Part shown: one piece after another, positions 21,478 through 34,440 of the stretch | Layout of the letters: every line of letters starts with the position of its first letter | How positions within the stretch are numbered: the first letter of the stretch is position 1 | Origin: Artemia franciscana | Taxonomy: Eukaryota; Arthropoda; Branchiopoda; Anostraca; Artemiidae | Direction: 5' to 3' | NCBI RefSeq assembly: GCF_032884065.1 | Contig: NC_088883.1 | Coordinates: 31,878,568-31,942,567 of the forward strand | Length of the DNA stretch: 64,000 nt | The notes under the pieces: model-generated | Told to the model about the DNA's origin: nothing | Database searches by the model: none | The model's input: only the letters and a program-made list of their open reading frames with translations | Made by a program: the position numbers and the translations under genes

Positions 21478-24274
21478 GAATTTACTCCGTATATGAAATG
21501 GGTTGTCCCCTCCGCAGTCTCTCGCTCTTTAAGCTAAAGCTTTTAATTGTTTTAAAAAGTAGAATTGTGGCAAAGAGTCAAACTTTAGCGTAAAAAGCGA
21601 GGGACTGCGGAGGGGACAACCCATTTCATATACGGAGTAATTTCTGTTCGTTTTAAGTTTTAATGTCGCTCCTTACTTTCAGTTAAAAAAACTAGTTTTT
21701 TTTATTTAATTTCTGAACGTTCTTGAATTAATGCATGTTTGATTTTGGCTCTCCGCATATAAATTATTGAAATGAAATTAGTATATTAATTTTTTTTTTG
21801 GCTAAATGGCTTTCTCTTAGTTTTGATCAGACGATTTTGACAAATAAGGGGTGGGGAAGGAGGCCTAGCTGCCCTCTAATTTTTCGGTTACTTAAAAAGG
21901 CTACTAGAACTTTTAATTTTCAACGAACGTTTTTATTAGTAAAAAATATACGTAACTTAAGAATTAACTTACGTAACAAATTTTTATATTCTTATATTTT
22001 TATTATGTGTACGAGGGGGTTTGTACCCTCGTTAATACCTCGCTCTTTACACTAAGTCGTAAGTTTTGTCCCAATTCTTTAAGAATGACCCCTGAATCAA
22101 AAAGACCGTAGAATAAATAGTTGAAATTACTAAAAATATTTTAGCATAAAGAGCGAGGTATTTATCTCCTCCTAAATACCTCGCTCTTTATGCTAAAGTA
22201 TTTTTAGAACCCCTCATATGCGTAATAATCTCTGTTCGTTTTAAATTTCAATGCTATTCCTTACTTTCATTTGAAAAAAGTTTTCACGTTTATTTTTTCA
22301 TTGTTTTTTTTTATAGTAATGCTAGAAAATCCTGCGCCCTTTTCATTGAATTTTTCTTCCCCCATGACATATTCTTCAAAGGAAAGATCCTTCCACAAAG
22401 CCCTCTCCCATCAACCCCACCCCCCAAACCAAAAAATCCCCATGAAAACGTCTGTACACTTCCCAATAACCATTACCATATGTAAACACTGGTCAAAGTT
22501 TGTAACTTGCAGCCCATCCCCCAGGGATTGTGGGGGAGTAAGTCATTCCCAAAGACATAGTTATTATGGTTTTCGACTATGCGGAACAAAATGGATATCT
22601 TAAAATTTTAATATGTTGACTTTTGGAAAAAAATTGGCGTGGGAGGGGGCCTATTTACCCTCCAATTTTTTTATCACTTAAAAAGGGCACTAGAACTTTT
22701 CATTTCCGTAAGAATGAGCCCTCTTGCGACACTCTAAGACCACCTGGTCGATACGATGACCCCTGGGGAAAAGAAAAAAAAATATGAAATTCCACATTTT
22801 TTTTACATAGGAGCTTGAAATTTTTGCTATAGAGTTCTCTGATATGCCGAATGCGATAGTGTGATTTTCGATAAGATTTTATAACTTTTAGGGGATGTTT
22901 CCCCCTTTTTTCCAAAATATGGCAAATTTTCTCAGGCTCGTAACTTTTGATGACAAAGACTAAATTAATTGAAACTTATATATTTAGAATCAGCGTAAAA
23001 ATTCGATTCTTTTGATGTATCTTTTAGCATCAAAATTCCGTTTTTTAGAGTTCCGTTTACTATTGAGCTGGGTCGCCCCTTACTACAGTTCTTTACCACG
23101 AACTGTTTGAAAAGAAAATAATTCGGTATTTCGGGATTTCTGACATTATTACTCCTTTGCGGAAGTTAGGCTCAAAATTGAAAAAGGATTATATTTTTTT
23201 TCTGGGCCCCTTCCACCTCTTAGTTCGTTTATTTTCCCGTTAGTTTTCACCTGTTTTCGCTTTATAGTTGTGTTATCTCTTGGCAGTTCTTTCGCTAGTT
23301 GAGTTATGGTTGTGGTATATAAGTTTTATCGCTCGTATAGTTGTGTTATTTTCAAATTATACTCCATAATAGAGAGGCTCCGAAAACCCAGCATTGTATA
23401 TTAAGCTCTGAATTTGACGTTTTTTTCTAATGTGACCAGATTCGTCCTGCGCCCTTTTCATTGAATTTTTTCCCCCATGGCATATTTCTCCAAGGAAAAA
23501 TCCTCCGACATAGCCCCCTCCCTCAACTCTACCCCCAAAACCAAAAAAATCCCCCTGAAAACGTCTGTACACTTCCCAATAACCATTATTATATGTAAAC
23601 ACTGGTTGAAGTTTGTAACTTGCAGCCCCTCCCCCAGCGACTGTGGGGGAGTAAATCATCCCCAAATACATAGTTATTATGATTTTCGACTATGTTGAAC
23701 AAAATGGCTATCTCAAAATTTTGATCCGTTGACTTTGGGAAAAAAATGAGCGTGGGAGGGGGCCTAGATGCCCTCCAATTTTTTCGGTCATTTAAAAAGG
23801 GCACTAGAACTTTTCATTTCCGTTAGAATGAGCCCTCTTGCGACATTCTAGGACCACTTGGTTGATACAATGACCCCTGGGGAAAAAAAAAACAAAAAAA
23901 AAACAAACAAATAAACACGCACCCGTGATTTGTCTTCTGGCAAAAAATGCAAAATTCCACATTTTTGTAGATAGGAGTTTGAAACTTCTACAGTAGGGTT
24001 CTCTGATACGCTGAATTTGATGGTGTCATTTTCGTTAAGATCCTACGAATTTTAGGGGGTGTTTCCCCCTATTTTCCTAAATAAGGCAAATTTTCTCAGG
24101 CTCGTAACTTTTGATGGCTAAGACTAAACTTGATGAAACCTATATATTTAATATCAGCATTAAAATGCGATTCTTTTGATGTAGCTATTGATATCAAAAT
24201 TCAATTTTTAGAGTTTTGGTTACTATTGAGCGGGATCGCTCCTTACTACAGTTCGTTACCACGAACTGTTTGAT
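21478..24274 (-). mobile_element. Dominant non-autonomous repeat, dimer in reverse orientation within gene B intron
   Basis: Reverse counterpart of the 12101-14490 dimer, including the unique linker. It ends at the right with CAGTTCGTTACCACGAACTG plus TTTGAT. It retains a section (21720-21990) that the 12-kb copy lacks. The left end is cut within the arm of a hairpin module (starts TTACTCCGTATATG at 21481). No transposase. It is a plain insertion into the intron; splicing signals remain intact. Confidence 0.8.
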
Positions 24275-24444
24275 AAATCAAACTTTAAGACATTCTATTT
24301 GCTGGCACAATAATCTAACAAGCATAATTTCAAAAAAATTATATTCTTCACAAACGTAGCTACCGTTTTTCTCCAGAGTTGCCCTTTGCTTTTTTCTATT
24401 CGAAAATAGTTCCTCCTTAAATTAATCTTTGTTTTAAGGAGGGA

Positions 24445-24476
24445 CATGATGTATGATGCATTGATCATACATCATG
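24445..24476. repeat. Perfect palindrome in gene B intron
   Basis: A 13-bp stem CATGATGTATGAT with loop GCATTG, absent from the gene A intron. A DNA cruciform or RNA stem-loop of unknown function. Confidence 0.7.
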
Positions 24477-24627
24477 CATGATGTAGTAAGAAAACTTAAT
24501 AACATAATAAATTATAGTTGGAATCTAAAAGCATATTCAGTGAAAGATCATCCGTATTTAACTTATACCGGTATGGTTTAGTCATATTAAAGAATTCAGC
24601 CTGAATGATTTGCTTCCTTCTTTTTAG

Positions 24628-25221
24628 ATTCTTCTTTTTACTATCGCTGTTGCTACCATACTGGCTGAAGCGGCTGCAGAGGCTGAAGAAGCGCTACAAG
24701 TTGCGGAAACAAAACACTATAAACACTACCCATCGTATGGATATCGTAGCTATGGTCACCCATCCTACAGTTCATACAGCTATGGTCACCCATCTTACAG
24801 CTCCTACAGTTATGGCCATCCCTCCTATAGCTCATACAGTTATGGCCACCCATCTTACAGCTCATATGGCAGTGGTTACAGATGGAAAAGAGATATTTCT
24901 GAGCTAGAAGCACCAGTTGAAGAATTTCTAGAAGGTGCTGAAACAAAGCACTATAAACACTACCCATCATATGGATATCGTAGCTATGGTCACCCATCTT
25001 ACAGCTCTTATAGTTATGGCCACCCATCTTACAGCTCCTATGGCAGTGGTTACAGATGGAAAAGGGACCTTTCTGAAGCAGAACCCACAGTAGAAGAAGT
25101 ATTAGAGGGCGCAGAAACAAAACATTATAAGCATTACCCCTCATACCAATACCGTAGTCACTACCCTTCTTATAGCTATGGCCACCCATCATATGGATCT
25201 AGTTATAGAAGATATCATTAG
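24628..25221 (+). CDS. Gene B exon 2: secreted tyrosine-rich multi-peptide precursor
   Basis: With exon 1 this gives 200 residues. Signal peptide MKYILLFTIAVATILA (1-16), acidic pro-segment (17-30), module 1 (31-91) with four YGHPSYSSYS-type repeats ending RWKR, and acidic spacer (92-108). Module 2 follows (109-149), also ending RWKR, then an acidic spacer (150-166, 6 residues longer than in gene A) and module 3 (167-200, ending RRYH). Both RWKR sites fit the furin consensus. No cysteine, no other recognised domain. I followed the frame codon by codon from the acceptor to the TAG at 25219-25221 and found no interruption. Predicted fate is the secretory pathway with proprotein-convertase cleavage (inference). 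Divergent from and duplicated with gene A; transcription runs away from the spacer. Confidence 0.88.
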   Translation: MLLFTIAVATILAEAAAEAEEALQVAETKHYKHYPSYGYRSYGHPSYSSYSYGHPSYSSYSYGHPSYSSYSYGHPSYSSYGSGYRWKRDISELEAPVEEFLEGAETKHYKHYPSYGYRSYGHPSYSSYSYGHPSYSSYGSGYRWKRDLSEAEPTVEEVLEGAETKHYKHYPSYQYRSHYPSYSYGHPSYGSSYRRYH

Positions 25222-26578
25222 TAAAACAGAAAAAATGGCTTATTTATAATCTTGTATTTTATAACGGCTTATTATTTAACTATGATTTTTTATATAAATG
25301 TCTTTCTTTATTAAACCCTAGGTCTTCAAAAATTATTCTAGAAAAGAAATACAAATTTGACCTCGTAAAATGAGTTTAAATCAATTCCCAGGAGGGGTGT
25401 AGGTACATAATTTTTAATAGGGTGGGGGGGGGTAAGAGGGATGCTATTGAAGTAGATGCTATTCAAGGGGTAGTATAAAAAAGTAACTATTTAAGAATCA
25501 TCATAATTAACCTCATAATAATCATAATAAATTAACCTCATAATTGAACCAAGCTATATTCTAATAGCCCCGGGTATCACGCTATTCATTTGCTTGTTAT
25601 TTTGAATGGATTTTGACTATGTAAGATTTAGTTTGTTGCACTAAAACTTTTAATATACGTGATTTTTTGATAATATTACTTTTAATTTCTGATTAAATTG
25701 ATTTATTTGTGGATTTGCGGATATACATTAACAAATAGCATTGATATCGGTGGGGCCACATAAAGCCGAAAAAAAAATTAGGTATTGCGCAATAGCGTTG
25801 TCGAAGTAAAGACAAAGGTAGTTAACGTATTACTACAGATTGTGTAACATTAGTGATATTTTGTAACATATTTAGTTATATACTCCCCACATTTAAATAG
25901 CGAGCGTATTTCAAATTTGAAAGTATTCGAAAAAGTTATTAGAAATATCAACTTATCCGTTGGGCATTGTTTGACAAGAATATTCAGACAATCTGAACAA
26001 TTCTTGGCATCATCGTGGCAGAAACCTTAAATTAATCAAGAATTGTCAGGGATGCCAAATGGAACGAAATATTGAGTCCTAGAGTTTGAAAATTACCATC
26101 CCCCATGTATCTTTGGTAAAAAAAAAAATGAATTCTATAAAAGTTACGCAAAAGTTTGTCTTGTTTAAATCGGGGTATGGGGGAGGTTTGAATTTCTGGA
26201 GGGATGATACAGTGAATATCGTTTTTTGTGTCTATAGTTCTCTTCACAAAGAAGCTCAGTTTCTTAGTTCTACATGATAAAACTGATAAGAGCAGAAAAA
26301 GAGAATAGGTTGGTACCGCTTATACGTGGGCACAAAATCTCTAAATTGTGATGAATATATACATGTTTTGTGTAGATGCACTATATTCTATACTCAGAAG
26401 ACATTTCATAGAGCATGCTGATGCAGAGAGATCAGTTGATTTCATACATGCAGAGAGATCAGTTGATTTCATACAACTTAAGTTGTATGAAATGTAATTA
26501 ATTTCAGTCGTTTTCTTAGCTTATTTATATTAATTCTTTTTTTGGAGCTGGCTTAAAATACCAAGAACTGGATATAGT
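25222..26578. other. Gene B 3' flank, conserved with gene A in reverse
   Basis: Homologous to about 400-1930, but no ORF is shared by both copies, which argues against a second duplicated gene here. No AATAAA was seen close downstream of the stop. Confidence 0.5.
26421..26492. repeat. 27-bp tandem repeat and 26-bp perfect palindrome
   Basis: The unit at 26421-26447 is repeated at 26448-26474. Overlapping it, 26467-26492 is a perfect palindrome with half-site TTTCATACAACTT. Confidence 0.85.
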
Positions 26579-28560
26579 ATCAAACAGTTCGTGGTAACGA
26601 AATAAGGAGCGATCTGGCTCAATAGTAAACAGATCTTTCAAAAATGGAATTTCGATACTAATAGACATATCAAAAGAATTGGATCTTTATGCTCATTTAA
26701 AATATATAAGTTTCATCAAATTTAGTCTTAATTATCAAAAGTTACGAGCCTGAGAAAAATTGCCTTATTTTGAAAAATCGAGAAAAACACCCCATAAAAG
26801 TCATAGAATCTTAACACCATCGCATTTAGCGTATCAGAGAGCCCTACTGTTGAATTGTCGAGCTCCTATCTATAAAAATGCGGAATTTCGTCTTTTTTGC
26901 CAGGAGACCGATCACGGGTGCATGTTTATTTGTTTTTTCTCTGTTTTTTCCGGGAGTGATCGTATCGACCCAGTGGTCCTAGACTGTTGCAGGAGGGCTC
27001 ACTATACCGGAAATTAAAAGTTCTAGTGCCCTAAAATTTAAAAAAATACTGTAGGGCACCTAGACCCCCTCCCACGCCAAAAAAATAAAAAATCCCCTCC
27101 CAAAGTCAATTGGTCCAAATTCTGAGACAGCCATTTTGATAAGCATAGTCGAAAAACCTAATAACTATGTCTTTGGGGAAACTTACTCCCTCACAGTCCC
27201 TGGGGGAGGGACTACAAGTTACAAACTTTGACCAGTGTTTACATATAGCAATGGAAATTGGGAAGTGTACAGACGTTTTCAGGGGAATTTTTTCTTGGGT
27301 AGAGAGGGGGTTGAGGGGAGGGGGTTACATGGGAGGATCTTTCCATGGAGGAATTTGTCATGGGATTAGAGAATTTTCATGAAAGTGGTGCAGGATTTTC
27401 TAATATTATTTAAAACAAAAAACAATGAAAAGATAAATATGAAAAAAAAAATTAACTGAAAGTAAGGAGCAGCATTAAAACAAAAGAAAAATAAATTATT
27501 ACGCATATGAGGGGTTCATCTCCTCCTAAATACCTGCTCTTTACGCTAAAGTATTTTTAGTAATTTAAAATATTTCTTCTACGGCCTTTTTGATTCAGGG
27601 GTCATTCTTAAAGAATTGGGACCAAATTTAAGCTTTAGTCTAAAGAGCAAGGTATTAAAGAGGGGGCAAACCCCCTCATATGCATAATAAAAATATACGA
27701 ATATAGAAATTTGTTACGAAATTTAATTCAAAAAGTGGAACGGCACCAATTTTTCTCGTTTCCCTTATATTAAAAACGAGCATGGGTTAAGGAAAAAAAA
27801 TTGTCTGCTCAAAGTAAAGAGCAAATTTGACACTTAAAACGAGCAACAGTTTTAAAGGTTCTTAAAAAATCAGTTAATTCCATTTTTTTTCGGGTGGTGG
27901 GGGACTGCTCCCCTACTCGCCCCCCTCAACGACTTCTAGAGCTTGCTTTTCCGCATTCTAGTAAAACATATGTGCAAGGAAATTTAGTAACAAATGATTC
28001 GCCTGAATCTTGATTGAACTGATGATTCAGAATTTATTCTGATGGAATTCAGGGTACCGGGAAAGGAATCATTAAAACAGGAATTCAAGCGTGTATCAGT
28101 CTTTTTACACTAAAATTATTGATCTTGTCTCAAGGGATTGATGACTTCTGTCATTTTGTGTGAAAAAAAAAAAAATCTTGGGCTGACCAGAGACGAGAAA
28201 GTTGCGTTCAAAGAATATCGAAAAAGGACCTTTCCCAACGGAAATAAAAGCTATCTCGTCCTCTTTAAGTGATTAAATAAAAAAAAAAAAAATTTCAACT
28301 GAAAGTAAGGAGCAACATTAAAACTTAGAACGAACAGAAATAATTACAAATATGAAGGGGGTTTAGTCCTCCTCAACGACTCGCTCTGAATTGTTTTTCC
28401 AATTCTTAAAATTGACTCCTGAATCACAAACGTTGTTTAATGAGAAATAAAAGACGCTTTTTAATAGTTCTAAAAAACTTTAGCGTAAAGAGCGAGGTGT
28501 TGAGGAGGGATAATCCTCTTCAAATACATAATTATTTTTAATTTATTACCCTTCAAAAAC
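26579..28560 (+). mobile_element. Copy of the dominant non-autonomous repeat
   Basis: Starts CAAACAGTTCGTGGTAACGAA with part of the terminal hairpin missing. Continues through the body blocks (TTACGAGCCTGAGAAAA, GGGAAGTGTACAGACG) to several GAAAGTAAGGAGC modules (27450-27550, 28290-28530). Diverged and partly rearranged; the right end is approximate. Confidence 0.7.
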
Positions 28561-28600
28561 GGAAAATACGGAGTATAAAAAAGAAAAAAATAAATACACT

Positions 28601-28840
28601 TCAACTACATACATTACAAACAACCCTAGTCCAGGGGTGGTTGGCTTTTAAAAAATTGGCACTGAATTTAGAGATTCTTCTCTCTATGGCCATGGAAGGG
28701 TTGGTGACCTTGTATTTCATGGAGATGTCGCCATTGCTGTGCCACAGAGGGGGACGCAGGAGAAACTTGGCATATCTGTAGAATGCGCTACAAATGGCTT
28801 TCTTTTCGGTAGCTGTGAATATTTTCCAGAAGGGAGCCAA
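28601..28840 (-). pseudogene. Possible C-terminal fragment of a LINE reverse transcriptase protein
   Basis: The minus-strand ORF (79 codons) includes FYRYAKFLLRPPLWHSNGD and HPWTRVV, which resembles C-terminal tails of some non-LTR retrotransposon polyproteins. This is recognition by eye only. No RT motifs are adjacent, so it would be a stranded 3' piece. Confidence 0.35.
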
Positions 28841-29303
28841 AGCAAGCAGATGGGGGGGGGGGGGGGGTTAGAAGAGTGAGAAAGACGGTCGAGTTTTCCT
28901 AGCTCTTTCCATTTTTTCAACAGAAAGACAGGCATAAATATCCAAGGAACAAAAAAGTTTGGTTTAATATGAGAATTTTGAAACCTAGATTTATCTTTAA
29001 AAAAAATATTGAATAGCATAAGTGACAAGAGATATTTTTTCTTTTAATTTGGTGTTAGAAAAACAACTAACATACAGTGTTGCCTGGCTTATCCGTAACT
29101 TACCTCAGTGGAATCACACAATTGATGCACTGTATATATTTTTTTTTTAATAAAACAAAATATAATTCCACTAACACTAAATTAGGACAATATAACCCAA
29201 CATCGATAAGAAAATTTTTTTTTTACAGAAAAACATTTGATAGTTATACTTTTTGACGGATATTCTTCAGGTTTTAATGAGGGGCACTGATTAGGGGAGT
29301 AAA
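28841..29303. other. Gene-free stretch with a G homopolymer
   Basis: A G run of about 17 bases at 28851-28867, then A+T-rich sequence with no recognised feature. Confidence 0.4.
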
Positions 29304-29624
29304 GGAAGGGATTCTAGTTCTATTGCCGTATTTGAACAATATGGAACAATATTTAAGCCGGAATCAAACAAATATTTTTAGTGTTGGAGGGACATTGAAC
29401 CAATTTTTGTATGGTCCCGCTTACAACAAGGTAAACTGTAATCTTGCTGATAACAAGATTTTGGGAAAATTGGAGGATTGAGGAGACATGGGCTTAATTT
29501 TGTATCTAATATTCAGATTGAAGGTCATTCGTTTCAAACATAGGAGACCAAACATGGGGAGATCTCTGCTGAAAAGCTAGTAAACGGTAAAGAGCAATTT
29601 TAAATGACTGAAATTATATTTGCA
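29304..29624 (+). repeat. 321-bp direct repeat, first copy
   Basis: GGAAGGGATTCTAG through ATTATATTTGCA, identical to 32045-32365 except for three substitutions and with no gaps (constant offset of 2741). The near-identity implies a recent event. Confidence 0.95.
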
Positions 29625-30595
29625 AATAATTCCAAGAAAGGAGAGATTAGAGGTTGAATTTTCTCTCCATATCGACCGGAAGAACTTCCCACAAAAATTT
29701 TCACTGAAAAAACAGATAAAGCAACAAAACTAAATTTTGAAAATGCATTTTGCCCCCTTTTTCCTCTCTATATTTTTGTGCATTAGCGCCACTGATTCAT
29801 AGCTGTCATTTTGTGTATATTCTGTCAATTATTCTAAATTGAATTTTATTCGAAGAGAGGTTGAATAGAGGAATAGATGAAGAGAGGTTGAGAGGTTGAA
29901 TTTTATTCGAAAAGAGGACGGGAAAGGATTATATGTATTGTTAATCACAAGGTATTACATTTTATTGAGCAAATTAGTTTCAATTGATTGATTTTATTTC
30001 ATATATTAATATTAAATTTAAGCTAAATTTTTAGGCTCCATTCCGAAAATAGGAGCAAGATATTAAAATTTTTATTTTATTTATTGCAATTACATTAGCA
30101 TATTAATTAATTGGATTTAGGTTGTTAATTTTGAAGTTAAATACTAAAAAAAGTTATTCCAACCAAAAGAACAAGTTATGAATTCTAAGGTATTAACCAA
30201 ATTACTACATTAGTACTAAAATTTAAATTTTGAGCGTTAATTTTAGAAATCAAGCTTGATCTGGAAAAAATCTTCTTCAGAAATTATGTGAAAACGAGCT
30301 TTAAACACCTTAGTAAGATTTTTGGAAGACAGCTAAGAATTTTGCTATTTTTTCTGTCAGAACAAAGTTTAGAACCATTTGTTGCATATAATTTACTTAA
30401 TTAATCCACTTTGCATATAATTAATCCACTTCACCTCTTTTGCAAGTAATTTTGGTACTTCGTATTATACGAGAAACACTCGAGACATTACCCAGTTTTC
30501 ATCCCAGTTAGTTTGCAAATATTACAATGTATAGTGATAGAATATAGTGTCTGATCATAGACGGCTATATTTTCATTAAATAATTAGTTGGTATT
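29625..30595. other. A+T-rich gene-free stretch
   Basis: No gene, RNA or obvious repeat seen. Confidence 0.35.
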
Positions 30596-31520
30596 TTGGT
30601 TAGGTTAGAATATGTTTGTTTAGATTACGTATTTACGTTTTTCTCACAGTTACTTCGTTATGCAAGGATTTGTAGTAATTATATTGATTTTAAAAATAGA
30701 TGTAAAATCTTAAGCCAAAAATTGATATCAAGAGGTTTTTCTGCAAATAAATTAACTTGGCAATTTAAAAATTTAGTTTTCATTATAACGAACTTTTAAA
30801 TAAATATCAAAAGAATTATCTAGAAATACTTAAAGAAATTTTTAACTAATTTCGGAGGTTCGAGAAATGTTGTCACAGCGCCATTTATTTTGAATTGTGT
30901 TTCTAATTGAGCAGATTTTTTAAAAAATTAGCCACATGGTAAAGATGAATTCTATAATTGTTTAGTTCATTCAGGTTTTTTGCAATGTGTTAATATTTGT
31001 GATTTGGTAAAATTTATAATATTTAGTTTACCTATTGTTGCTAAAGGGAGGGGTATATTAACAAGATAAGCTTGTTTTGGTTTTACTTGGTTGTTTTACA
31101 TTTGCTGTTTTTTTTTCATAGGCATGTATTTTGGGGGTGATACCTGACGCGGGGATGCCATGGATATTCTGTGGTAGCCACAACACTGTGCTGGGTAGAG
31201 AATTTAGAGTGGCGAAACCCTATATAGGCCAGTGCATTCTCCTGATGAGCCCTTATGTTGGGTGTTGCGTCTGAATTATTTGTCTATATTATTTTTTCTA
31301 TTGTTCGGTAAATGACGACTTATACTTATTGACGACATGACTGCCTGTCCATGGATTATTCTTTATGGTTGATTGTGTGTGGCTATGCTGTTTGACCTAT
31401 GTGATTGTATGGATGAGTAGGGTTAAGGCCTCATTCAAGTGCTGGTCTATATTAATCACTAATTTAGGAAAACAGTCTTCCTTTTCTCCTTCTGTTTGTG
31501 CTGTAGCATTGGTGATTTCT
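30596..31520 (+). mobile_element. Remnant of a reverse-transcriptase element, family unassigned
   Basis: A block near 30650-30770 reads SQLLRYARICSNYIDF followed by LISRGF. It resembles a conserved C-terminal block seen next to reverse transcriptases of a retroelement family common in aquatic invertebrates. A more G+C-rich tract (31130-31260) follows and could be its 3' untranslated part. The remnant is broken and incomplete. It lies between two near-identical 321-bp direct repeats and next to a TA tract. Confidence 0.4.
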
Positions 31521-31529
31521 CTTTTCATG

Positions 31530-31921
<392 letters not shown>

Positions 31922-32044
31922 TCAACACTCGGCACAGAGCAGGCTTCTATATAGAGACCCTCATTGTCACTGGTCTTTTAACCCAGGCGATTGGAGCGTT
32001 TTCTTGATGTCATGACATCACCATAGGCCATCCTGTAGCCTGTA

Positions 32045-32365
32045 GGAAGGGATTCTAGTTCTATTGCCGTATTTGAACAATATGGAACAATATTTAAGCC
32101 GGAATCAAACAAATATTTTTAGTGTTGGAGGGACATTGAACCAATTTTTGTATGGTCCCGCTTACAACAAGGTAAACTGTAATCTTGCTGATAACAAGAT
32201 TTTGGGAAAATTGGAGGATTGAGGAGACATGGGCCCAATTTTGTATCTAATATTCAGATTGAAGGTCATTCGTTTCAAACATAGGAGACCAAACATGGGA
32301 AGATCTCTGCTGAAAAGCTAGTAAACGGTAAAGAGCAATTTTAAATGACTGAAATTATATTTGCA
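32045..32365 (+). repeat. 321-bp direct repeat, second copy
   Basis: Matches 29304-29624 with three substitutions. Immediately preceded by TGTA, where the first copy has TAAA, so the repeat edge is sharp. Confidence 0.95.
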
Positions 32366-33427
32366 GATATATAGAATATATAGAATTCCTATAAAATAGG
32401 AATTATTTCTTGAAGTCCTGACCTATTTAAACTGTTTTGTGGCCAGTCATCGCTATTCCTTGTTTTCCAATCGTTCAAAACTTTTATTTAAAATTCAATG
32501 TGACTCTCACTCTTGTTTTTTTTTATTCTGTGCCTTTTCCTTTAGCTGTTGCGATTCTCACTTTTACTACCTTTTTAATCACATTTATCCGTGCTTCCTT
32601 TTCATAGATCAATCCCTTATACATTTTAAATGTACTTAAATCAAAATTAGCGCCATTTTAAAATTATATTTTTTTGTTGTTATTTGACCTTTATCTTTTG
32701 CCTTGGCATGTCTTTTGTCATTATTAAACAAAAAAAATAAGTTTTTTTTATCTAAAATAAGAAGCGACATTAAAATTTAAAACGGACGGAAATTAATCAG
32801 AAAACGAAAGGGCCTGCCCCCTCCTCAGTGCCATTGATTCGTCTATAGTAGTTTTCATTATTTCCAATTTGATTTAACTTTTATTTAAATTTTTGTTTAT
32901 TTTAGGTTTCATTTGCCTACTGATAACAGTATCTGTTGGTTTTAAGTTTCAATTATTATAGGAATTTATCTCCACTCGTCTTAGGTTTAACCTAATATGG
33001 CTCTTTGCATTCCCTTAAAAACCTCTTTTTCCTAAAGAGTTTCTGAGATTAATTTTTCCATTTTTAGGTGGTATAATATTATGATTTTTTAACGTTATAA
33101 ATTTTTTAAAAGTTGTATAAGTTACGTGCTTTTCCTAAAATACTTGGACGTCAATAAATAAATGTTTAGATGCACTTGAAATATGGTACACATAGCCCAC
33201 GCTTCCTCCCCACCAAAAAATGGAAATAAACATCCTCATCTGTACTTTCTTCTTCTACCTAACATTAAAATTTCAACTCCAACCCCCAAGATATTTCTAA
33301 GATACTACAAACATTAGGTTTTCTCATTGGGTTTGATCGTATCATTAGTGTCATTAGGTTTGATTTTAACGTCTCGTCCAAAATCAGAGCTCATCATCCA
33401 GTGTCCCCTTCCAATTTGCTACTGCTG
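32366..33427. other. Gene-free stretch with a fragment of the dominant repeat
   Basis: About 32735-32840 contains AAGCGACATTAAAATTTAAAA and GGGCCTGCCCCCTCCTC, a short hairpin-module fragment. Otherwise A+T-rich. Confidence 0.45.
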
Positions 33428-33890
33428 ATACTACTACTACTACTACTACTAACAACTCACTGCAGCACCAAGCTACCTAAGGTCAAAACTGTGACACACC
33501 CTACTCCTCTAACCCAATCTATTCAAAACTTCCTTCTTTACAACCTCCCTGGATGTTCCCATTTCCCTTAAATATCTCCTTACTGCACCCTCCCACGCCA
33601 ACCGGGGACGACCTACTTTTCGCTTAGCCCAAGACGGTTGGTCAGTGAAGATATCTTTGGAAATCTATCATTCTTCATCTGCAAGACTAATAGTCCAAAA
33701 AACCTTTTGGTGGACCTGAGGCAAAATTGGTCCCTTTTACTCCCCATACCTGAAAGTTTTACTTTTCCTTGCCCTACTCTTCTTTTTTCCTTGCTATTTA
33801 TGCCTAATATTTTCAACATAATTCCTCGTACCGTTGATAAGATATCGGAGATATTGTGCTCCAATGACCTTTAAGGCTCAACTTCATACT
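33428..33890 (-). mobile_element. Decayed 3' fragment of an RTE LINE
   Basis: On the minus strand, pieces such as LLVLQMKNDRFPKI correspond to the intact RTE protein's LGHVLRMKDDRLPKI. The 3' trinucleotide run lies at 33430-33452. Truncated and frame-broken. Confidence 0.75.
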
Positions 33891-34440
33891 TGAACTTTTC
33901 CCGAGATTATGCTGATTAGACATTATGATAAACTTTATCTATACAGTGGTATTTGATTCCCGCAGAAGCAGTGTAGGCTCAATTGCTGAAACTAGAGATT
34001 GTGGCATTATAATCAAAAGAATTATTTTTCTAGGCAGTCGTGACATATATACCAAAGCAGGCAAACATCAGTAAAACTGCTGGCTACTTCTATCTAAGCC
34101 CCCCTCTCCTCGGCTTGTAAGTGTACATTAATTGGTGTACTGATAATTTAAACAGAGAAACTTAATCATATATTGGAGCCCAAGGCTAGCTAATACCAGG
34201 TAGTTAAGCGTTATCTTTCTTATGGTATCCAGGGAGGGGTAGGGAGTTTGACCCCCCCCCCCTGAAATTTTTATCCGATTCGTAAAATACATAACAAAAA
34301 TGATTATAAAATCATTTTTGATGGGTTTAGGTTTTTACCCAAAAAAAAAATGCGAGTAAAATTTTCCCCTTTACAGCTGTAATCTCTGCTGGTCTTAGGA
34401 TCGAACCTGTATCGTTCCGTATTTTCTTTTATTATTATGA
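33891..34440. other. Gene-free stretch
   Basis: A C run at 34250-34262. No other feature supported. Confidence 0.35.

Larger units (their letters stand above)
20593..24627 (+). other. Gene B intron, enlarged by a repeat insertion
   Basis: Donor GTAAG at 20593; acceptor TTCTTTTTAG ending at 24627. The host intron matches gene A on both sides of the inserted dimeric repeat (21478-24274). A perfect 13-bp-stem palindrome (24445-24476) is specific to this copy. Confidence 0.8.
20198..26545. repeat. Right arm of the large inverted duplication (carries gene B)
   Basis: Reverse-orientation counterpart of 400-4630. It is about 2 kb longer than the left arm, mainly because a 2.8-kb dimeric repeat (21478-24274) sits in the intron in place of about 510 bases found only on the left. 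The outer end is cut off by another copy of the dominant repeat starting at 26579. Confidence 0.85.

Noticed and set aside
22271-23698. ORFs in the repeat body rich in SPSPRDCGGVSH-like sequence (also 12671-12892, 53879-54118, 60359-60613)
   Set aside because: Translations of the dominant non-coding repeat. They recur in many copies with shifting frames and no consistent start or stop.
31190-31260. Possible hammerhead ribozyme (GGCGAAAC followed by CTCCTGATGAGCCC)
   Set aside because: Core-like strings are present, and GCC/GGC could pair as stem II in a permuted form. However, I could not build stems III and I with a U-H cleavage site between them. An Infernal search with the hammerhead models would decide.
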